Source: an uncultured Peptostreptococcaceae bacterium
GTDB taxonomy: Bacteria > Bacillota > Clostridia > Peptostreptococcales > Peptostreptococcaceae
DNA length: 38,886 nucleotides
Assembly (NCBI GenBank): GCA_947072565.1
Contig: CAMTIM010000018.1
Span: 1-38,886, forward strand
Reading direction: 5' to 3'
Below the pieces are notes generated by a model. The model made no database searches. It saw nothing but the letters and a program-made list of their open reading frames with translations, and was not told the origin of the DNA. This document shows positions 34,260 to 38,886 of this stretch, piece by piece. How positions within the stretch are numbered: the stretch's first letter is position 1; each line of letters begins with the position of its first letter. A program made the position numbers and the translations under genes.

Positions 34260-35651
34260 ATGATTTCAAAAGAAATAGCATCAAAAGTATTAGAAAAATG
34301 CTTAATTAGCGGTGGGGATTTTGCAGAAATATTTGAAGAGGATACTATAACTAATTCAATAGGATTAATAGATGAAAAAATAGAAAATGCACTTGGTGGC
34401 AGAAATTATGGTGTAGGGATAAGAATATTCAAAGATTTAAAAAGCGTATATGCATATACAAATGATAATAGTTTAAACTCATTATTAGATACTGCATATA
34501 AGGCAGCATTAGCTTTAGGCAACTTAAAAGAGAATCTAAGTGTTGTTTTAAATGATACTAAGATAATTACAGACATAAACCCTATAAAACTTTATCCAAG
34601 CGAAGTAGGATATGATAAAAGAATTGGTATTATGAAGACAGCATATAAAAGTGCAAAAGGATATAGTGAAGACATATCACAAGTTAGCGTATCTTATATG
34701 GATAAAGATCAAAATGTATTAATAGCTAATACCGAAGGATTATATGTAGAAGATAGAAGGATAAGAACAAGACTAGGAATAAGTGCAGTAGCATCAAAGG
34801 GAAGTGAAAATCAAACTGGATTTGAAGGACCAGGAGGATGCAAAGGATTTGAGATATTTGAAGAACTAGACCCTGAATATTATGGTAAAGAAGCAGCTAG
34901 AGTAGCTCATACTATGTTAAATGCTAAAAATTGTCCAGCTGGAAATATGATGGTTGCAATTGATAATGGTTTTGGTGGAGTAATATTCCATGAAGCTTGT
35001 GGTCACTCATTAGAAGCTACAGCTGTGGCTAAAGGTAATTCTGTATTTGCAGATAAGCTAGGAAAGCAAATTGCATCAACTAAGGTTACTGCAATAGATG
35101 ATGGAACTTTAGTTAATCATTGGGGTTCAGCAAATATTGATGATGAAGGAAGTTTAACTCAAAAAAATGTTTTAATAGAAAATGGAATTTTAAAATCATA
35201 TATGATAGATAAATTAAATGGAAGAAGAATGGGTATGAAAGCTACAGGAAGCTCTCGTAGACAAAGCTATAAATTTGCTCCGACTTCAAGAATGACAAAT
35301 ACATATATTGCAGCAGGAGATGATAAGCCAGAAGATATTATAAAATCAATAGATAATGGATTATATGCAAAAAAAATGGGCGGAGGGTCTGTAAACCCTG
35401 TGACTGGAGAGTTCAATTTTGCAGTATCTGAAGGATATTTAGTAAAAAATGGTGAGATAGTTGAACCTGTAAGAGGCGCTAGTTTGATTGGTAAAGGTAG
35501 CGATATACTTATGAACATAGATATGGTTGGAAATAACTTAAAGCAAGCTCAAGGAATGTGTGGATCATCATCAGGTAGTATACCAACGAATGTAGGTCAG
35601 CCTATGATTAGAGTAAAAGAAATCACTGTTGGTGGAAGATCGGAGGAGTAG
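34260..35651 (+). CDS. tldD: Metalloprotease TldD
   Basis: The product has 463 residues, the normal TldD length. The zinc site is HEACGH (244-249) within 'GGVIFHEACGHSLEATAVA'. 'RRMGMKATGSSRRQSYKFAP' is the typical following segment, and the protein ends in 'MCGSSSGSIPTNVGQPMIR'. TldD forms a heterodimer with TldE that degrades unfolded peptides; in other bacteria it matures peptides such as microcins or bottromycin-type products. The tldE gene starts 3 bases after the stop, with its ribosome binding site inside the last codons of tldD. GGGAGG precedes the ATG at 34260. Confidence 0.95.
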   Translation: MISKEIASKVLEKCLISGGDFAEIFEEDTITNSIGLIDEKIENALGGRNYGVGIRIFKDLKSVYAYTNDNSLNSLLDTAYKAALALGNLKENLSVVLNDTKIITDINPIKLYPSEVGYDKRIGIMKTAYKSAKGYSEDISQVSVSYMDKDQNVLIANTEGLYVEDRRIRTRLGISAVASKGSENQTGFEGPGGCKGFEIFEELDPEYYGKEAARVAHTMLNAKNCPAGNMMVAIDNGFGGVIFHEACGHSLEATAVAKGNSVFADKLGKQIASTKVTAIDDGTLVNHWGSANIDDEGSLTQKNVLIENGILKSYMIDKLNGRRMGMKATGSSRRQSYKFAPTSRMTNTYIAAGDDKPEDIIKSIDNGLYAKKMGGGSVNPVTGEFNFAVSEGYLVKNGEIVEPVRGASLIGKGSDILMNIDMVGNNLKQAQGMCGSSSGSIPTNVGQPMIRVKEITVGGRSEE

Positions 35652-35654
35652 AAT

Positions 35655-36998
35655 ATGGAATTTAATTCTTTTAAAAAAATGTTATTAAAAAAAGGTCTAG
35701 AGTGTGGGTTTGAAGAATGTGAAATATATTATAGTCAAGGTGAAAGTTTAAGTATTGGTGTTTATGAAGGTGAAGTTGAAAAATATAACCTTGAAAAATC
35801 TTTTGGATTATCATTTAGGGGAAAAATAAATGGTAAAATGGGATACTCATACACAGAAATTATGGATTTTGAAGCTTTGAATATGTTAATTAAGAATGCT
35901 AAAGAAAGTGCATTAAATATTGAAAATAATGATATTCAATTTATATATGAAGGTGATAAACACTACGATGAAGTAAGTTCATACTATGATGAACTTGAAA
36001 ATTTAGACACAAGTAAAATGATAAATCTTGTACTAGATTTAGAAAAAGAGACAAAAGCATATTGTAAAAAAGTAGTGAACATTAGTGGATGTAAAATATC
36101 ATATAGTTATTCTAGTTATGGAATTTATAATACTAAAGGATTAGAGCTTACTAATAAAAATAACCTGTTAATGTCATATGTAGTACCTGTAGTAGAAGAT
36201 GATGGTCAAAAACAAGATGGAGTGGGATATGTTATTGCAAAGAGCTTAGATGAGGTAAACCCAAAAGTTATTGCAAAACAAGGTGTTGAAGAAGCATTAT
36301 CTAAACTAAACGGAAAAAGCATACCATCAGGTAAATACAAGACTATAATATACAATGAAGCTATGGTATCACTACTTGATACATTCTGTGATATATTTAG
36401 TGCAGATTCGGCTCAAAAGGGGCTATCATTATTAAAAGATAAAGAGGGAGAACTAATAGCTTCGCCAGTAGTTACAATAGTTGATAACCCATTACTAGAT
36501 GATGGCTTAGCATCTACTCCTTTTGATGATGAAGGAGTAGCAACTTTAAAAAAAGAGATAGTATCAAATGGAAAATTAACTACTTTACTTCACAATCTAA
36601 AAACAGCTCATAAAGCAAATACTAAGACAACAGGTAATGGATTTAAAGCATCATATGCATCACAAGTAGGGGTAAGTCCAAGTAATTTATATATACAAAA
36701 AGGTGAAAGTTCATTTGATGAGTTGTTAAAAACTGTAGGAGAAGGAATAATAATAACTGACCTTGCAGGACTGCACTCAGGAGCTAATCCTATAAGTGGA
36801 GATTTCTCATTAGCTGCTAAAGGTTTTTATATTAAAGATGGGGTTAAAACTTTCCCTATAGAACAGATAACTGTAGCTGGAAACTATTTTGATTTATTAA
36901 AAGAAATTGAAGTTGTAGGAGATGATTTAAAATTCCCTATGAGCAATGTAGGTTCGCCATCACTTATAATTAAAGAAATATCAGTAGCAGGTAAATAA
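35655..36998 (+). CDS. tldE: Metalloprotease subunit TldE (PmbA)
   Basis: The product has 447 residues. It is the non-zinc partner of TldD: same fold, no HExxxH, and the characteristic 'DEGVATLKKEIVSNGKLTTL' region and end segment 'SNVGSPSLIIKEISVAG'. It is coupled to tldD by a 3-base gap, so both subunits should be made in equal amounts. No precursor-peptide gene is obvious nearby except the short leader-like ORF at 37081, which is better explained as a regulatory ORF. No terminator was seen directly after the stop. Confidence 0.92.
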   Translation: MEFNSFKKMLLKKGLECGFEECEIYYSQGESLSIGVYEGEVEKYNLEKSFGLSFRGKINGKMGYSYTEIMDFEALNMLIKNAKESALNIENNDIQFIYEGDKHYDEVSSYYDELENLDTSKMINLVLDLEKETKAYCKKVVNISGCKISYSYSSYGIYNTKGLELTNKNNLLMSYVVPVVEDDGQKQDGVGYVIAKSLDEVNPKVIAKQGVEEALSKLNGKSIPSGKYKTIIYNEAMVSLLDTFCDIFSADSAQKGLSLLKDKEGELIASPVVTIVDNPLLDDGLASTPFDDEGVATLKKEIVSNGKLTTLLHNLKTAHKANTKTTGNGFKASYASQVGVSPSNLYIQKGESSFDELLKTVGEGIIITDLAGLHSGANPISGDFSLAAKGFYIKDGVKTFPIEQITVAGNYFDLLKEIEVVGDDLKFPMSNVGSPSLIIKEISVAGK

Positions 36999-37080
36999 AA
37001 AATGATTGAATTATTAGTAAAATTGAAATACTATCTAAAATAGAAGTAAATAATTTAAAATATAGAGGAGGGTTAAAGAA

Positions 37081-37197
37081 ATGAAAATTTGTTTTATAAA
37101 TCAAATGATAAAGATTAGACAAATATCTTTTAATATTTCAGCAAAAAAAGCTGTTAATTGGATAAGTGCGTCTAAAATTAAATATTTGAATTTATAA
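37081..37197 (+). CDS. 38-codon leader ORF upstream of the ABC-F gene
   Basis: GAGGAGGG ends 8 bases before an ATG at 37081. The ORF reads 'MKICFINQMIKIRQISF', then 'NISAKKAVNWISASKIKYLNL', and stops at 37197. It is basic and rich in Ile, Lys, Ser and Asn. It has no recognisable domain. A TTGAAA/TAAATA promoter-like pair lies at 37023-37052. Its strong ribosome binding site, position ahead of an attenuator and lack of a domain suggest a leader peptide whose translation is sensed, as for other resistance ABC-F genes. It could instead be a free small peptide. It is about 140 bases from the ABC-F start. Confidence 0.55.
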   Translation: MKICFINQMIKIRQISFNISAKKAVNWISASKIKYLNL

Positions 37198-37242
37198 AGC
37201 AAGTATAATACTTTAACCAAATATAAAGTTTATTAAAATTTT

Positions 37243-37268
37243 ATCTGGATAAGGTTTCTTATTCAGAT
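37243..37268 (+). promoter_or_regulatory. Attenuator hairpin 1:2 (anti-antiterminator)
   Basis: ATCTGGATAAG (37243-37253) pairs with CTTATTCAGAT (37258-37268), 11 bp with one G-U and a 4-base loop. The right arm is also used by the 2:3 pairing. Confidence 0.6.
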
Positions 37269-37283
37269 TTTTAAAAAGTCTGA
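37263..37283 (+). promoter_or_regulatory. Alternative hairpin 2:3 (antiterminator)
   Basis: TCAGATTT (37263-37270) pairs with AAGTCTGA (37276-37283), 8 bp with one G-U and a 5-base loop. It uses the right arm of hairpin 1:2 and the left arm of the terminator, so it excludes both. Confidence 0.5.
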
Positions 37284-37309
37284 GCATATATTTTGCTCAG
37301 GCTTTTTTT
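37276..37309 (+). terminator. Intrinsic terminator in the leader of the ABC-F gene (hairpin 3:4)
   Basis: AAGTCTGAGCA pairs with TGCTCAGGCTT (11 bp, one G-U, 7-base loop), followed by a T run. It lies 26 bases before the ABC-F start, so it would cut off expression unless the 2:3 hairpin forms. Confidence 0.85.
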
Positions 37310-37335
37310 ACGTAAAATAAAAGGAGGAATAGTTG

Positions 37336-38886
37336 ATGATAGAGCTAGAGTTAAAAAATATAAAAAAATATTTTGGAGCAAATTTAATATTAAATGATAT
37401 AAGTTTTTCAGTTGAAAAGGGAGAAAAAGTAGCTATAGTTGGAAGAAATGGATGTGGAAAAAGTACTATTTTTAATATTATAACTAATGAAGAAAATTAT
37501 GATGATGGGGATTTATTAATAAGAAAGGGTAGTAAAATAGGATACTTGAAACAAATAAATTCATTTAATAATTGTACAGTAATAAATGTATTAAACAGTG
37601 CATTTAAAGATTTAGTAAAAATAGAGGAATCATTAAAAAAATTAGAAAATAGTATGTATGATAATCAAACTCTAGATAAAACATTAAGTCAGTATGCATC
37701 ATTACAAGAAAAATATGAAATTTTAGGTGGATATGAAAAGGATACTAGAATAAATAAAGTATGCGAAGGCTTAAATATTAAAAACGAAATGAGAGAAAAG
37801 GAATTTAACTGTTTAAGTGGTGGGGAAAAAACAACTGTAATGTTAGCCAAAATACTTATAGAAAATCCAAATATATTGTTATTAGATGAGCCAAGTAATC
37901 ATTTAGATATGAAATCAATAGATTGGTTAGAAGGCTATTTAAAAGAATATAAAGGTAGTGTAATCATAATATCGCATGATAGATATTTTTTAGATAGAAC
38001 AGTTAATAAAATTATAGAAATTGAAAATTTAAATAGTAAAACTTATTATGGTAATTTTTCAAAGTATATAAATGAAAAAGAAGAAGATTTAAAGCTGCTA
38101 TTACACGAATATAATGAACAGCAAAAAGAAATAAATAAAATGGAAGAATCTATAAAAAGATTAAAGGTATTTTCAAGAAATGGAGAAAATGAAAAATTTA
38201 TAAAAAGAGCAAATAGTATGCAAAAAAGATTAGATAAAATAGAGAAAATAGATATATCAGCTACTAAGTCAAAACAAATTAATTTAGATATAAACAATTG
38301 TGATAGAGGGTGTAGCGATATAGTAATAATGAAAGATGTAAGTAAGAGTGTTTTAGATAAAAAACTTTTTAAAAATGCTAACTTTAATTTAAGATATGGA
38401 GAAAAATTAGCACTTATAGGTAAAAATGGATCTGGAAAATCTACATTAATAGATATAATAATTGGAAAACAAACCATTGATAGTGGTTATTTGAAGATTG
38501 CAAGTAATAAAAGCTTAGGATATTTACCTCAAAATATTGAATTTGAAGATGATAAAATTAGTGTTATAGATTGGTTTAGAGAAAATTGTGAAATATCAGA
38601 TGCAAATATAAGACAGTATTTAGCGAAATTTATGTTTACTAAAGAAAGTGTATTTAAGAAAGTAGGATCTTTATCAGGTGGAGAAAAGACAAGATTAACT
38701 GTTAGCAAAATGCTTTATAATAAAGTTAATTTATTAATATTAGATGAACCTACAAATCATTTAGATATAAGTTCTATAGAAGTTTTAGAAAAGGCTATTT
38801 TAGATTTTAAAGGAACTGTACTCTTTGTATCTCATGATAGATATTTTATAAATAAAATTGCAGATAAAGTTGTAGAACTTGATAAC
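37336..38886 (+). CDS. ABC-F ATPase, 3' end beyond the window
   Basis: 517 codons are visible from the ATG at 37336 (AAGGAGG at 37321-37327); the frame stays open to the window edge. ABC1 has Walker A GRNGCGKST (36-44), LSGGE (160) and LLLLDEPSNHLDM. The inter-domain linker (about 230-305) is helical and charged ('EYNEQQKEINKMEESIKRLK', then 'KFIKRANSMQKRLDKIEKID'). ABC2 has GKNGSGKST (362-370), a second LSGGEKTR (446) and LLILDEPTNHLD. There is no membrane domain. ABC-F proteins act on the ribosome E site as translation factors or antibiotic-resistance factors. The leader ORF and attenuator upstream favour the resistance type, but YdiF-like housekeeping members look similar and I cannot separate them by eye. 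Confidence 0.88.
   Translation, partial: MIELELKNIKKYFGANLILNDISFSVEKGEKVAIVGRNGCGKSTIFNIITNEENYDDGDLLIRKGSKIGYLKQINSFNNCTVINVLNSAFKDLVKIEESLKKLENSMYDNQTLDKTLSQYASLQEKYEILGGYEKDTRINKVCEGLNIKNEMREKEFNCLSGGEKTTVMLAKILIENPNILLLDEPSNHLDMKSIDWLEGYLKEYKGSVIIISHDRYFLDRTVNKIIEIENLNSKTYYGNFSKYINEKEEDLKLLLHEYNEQQKEINKMEESIKRLKVFSRNGENEKFIKRANSMQKRLDKIEKIDISATKSKQINLDINNCDRGCSDIVIMKDVSKSVLDKKLFKNANFNLRYGEKLALIGKNGSGKSTLIDIIIGKQTIDSGYLKIASNKSLGYLPQNIEFEDDKISVIDWFRENCEISDANIRQYLAKFMFTKESVFKKVGSLSGGEKTRLTVSKMLYNKVNLLILDEPTNHLDISSIEVLEKAILDFKGTVLFVSHDRYFINKIADKVVELDN

Noticed and set aside
34260-37197. tldD-tldE plus the 38-codon ORF as a ribosomally made modified-peptide cluster
   Set aside because: The short ORF has no leader/core-like layout or Cys/Ser/Thr-rich core, no modification enzyme is nearby, and it sits in an attenuator for the ABC-F gene. 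TldD/E is widespread as a housekeeping protease.
38046-38477. 143-codon - strand ORF within the ABC-F region
   Set aside because: The + strand frame is a complete ABC-F linker and second ATPase domain; the antisense ORF is a shadow rich in Phe, Leu and Ser.
1-38886. CRISPR arrays, tRNA, rRNA, transposase genes or prophage genes
   Set aside because: No regular repeat-spacer pattern, no cloverleaf or rRNA-like GC-rich stretch, and no transposase or phage structural motifs were seen on reading both strands.

Overview
The window is a very AT-rich stretch of a Firmicutes chromosome, most likely Clostridia and probably Peptostreptococcaceae (the Clostridioides / Paraclostridium / Romboutsia neighbourhood). 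The reasons are the base composition, strong AGGAGG-type ribosome binding sites with occasional GTG and TTG starts, the clustered mutS-mutL-miaA-hfq order, an Hfq with an asparagine-rich tail, and the NiaR/NiaX niacin module. The genus is an inference. No rRNA, tRNA, CRISPR array, phage or insertion sequence was seen. Almost all genes lie on the + strand; the exception is a four-gene minus-strand block at 25.7-27.9 kb.

Layout. 0-9.9 kb: the 3' end of an ArsA-type ATPase, an S41 peptidase, a GNAT acetyltransferase, an exported beta-helix/membrane protein, a CorC-like CBS protein, an ABC-2 type ATPase/permease pair, a YczE-type membrane protein, and an ABC exporter followed by a small HsmA-type membrane protein. 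10-16.3 kb: mutS, mutL, miaA and hfq, i.e. mismatch repair, tRNA isopentenylation and the RNA chaperone. 16.3-17.6 kb: niaR and the niacin transporter gene niaX, which is preceded by a perfect 24-bp-arm palindrome centred on a NiaR-type operator. 17.7-25.7 kb: a sensor kinase with an ABC-substrate-binding-like sensor domain, a PLP enzyme of the YnbB / methionine gamma-lyase family, a broken pair of glycosyltransferase genes fused by an apparent internal deletion, an EamA transporter and a MATE efflux protein. 25.7-28.8 kb: minus-strand acetamidase/formamidase, a 75-residue unknown, and two half-size YdcZ-type DMT transporters, facing a divergent Crp/Fnr regulator. 28.9-34.1 kb: a large SNF2 helicase, an OmpR-type response regulator with its kinase, and a DUF4342 protein. 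34.2-38.9 kb: tldD and tldE, then an ABC-F gene that runs off the window.

The most interesting regulatory structure lies between tldE and the ABC-F gene. A 38-codon leader ORF with a strong ribosome binding site is followed by three mutually exclusive RNA pairings (1:2, 2:3, 3:4), the last being an intrinsic terminator just upstream of the ABC-F start. This is the architecture expected for ribosome-mediated attenuation of an antibiotic-responsive ABC-F gene. Other points worth a second look are the GT4::GT2 deletion chimera, the oversized niaX palindrome, two nearly duplicated promoters flanking the glycosyltransferase remnant, a Crp/Fnr-ydcZ divergent region with a perfect palindrome, and a four-histidine pattern in the HsmA-type protein that resembles membrane b-haem ligation. 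All functional calls come from reading the sequence; no database search was possible.
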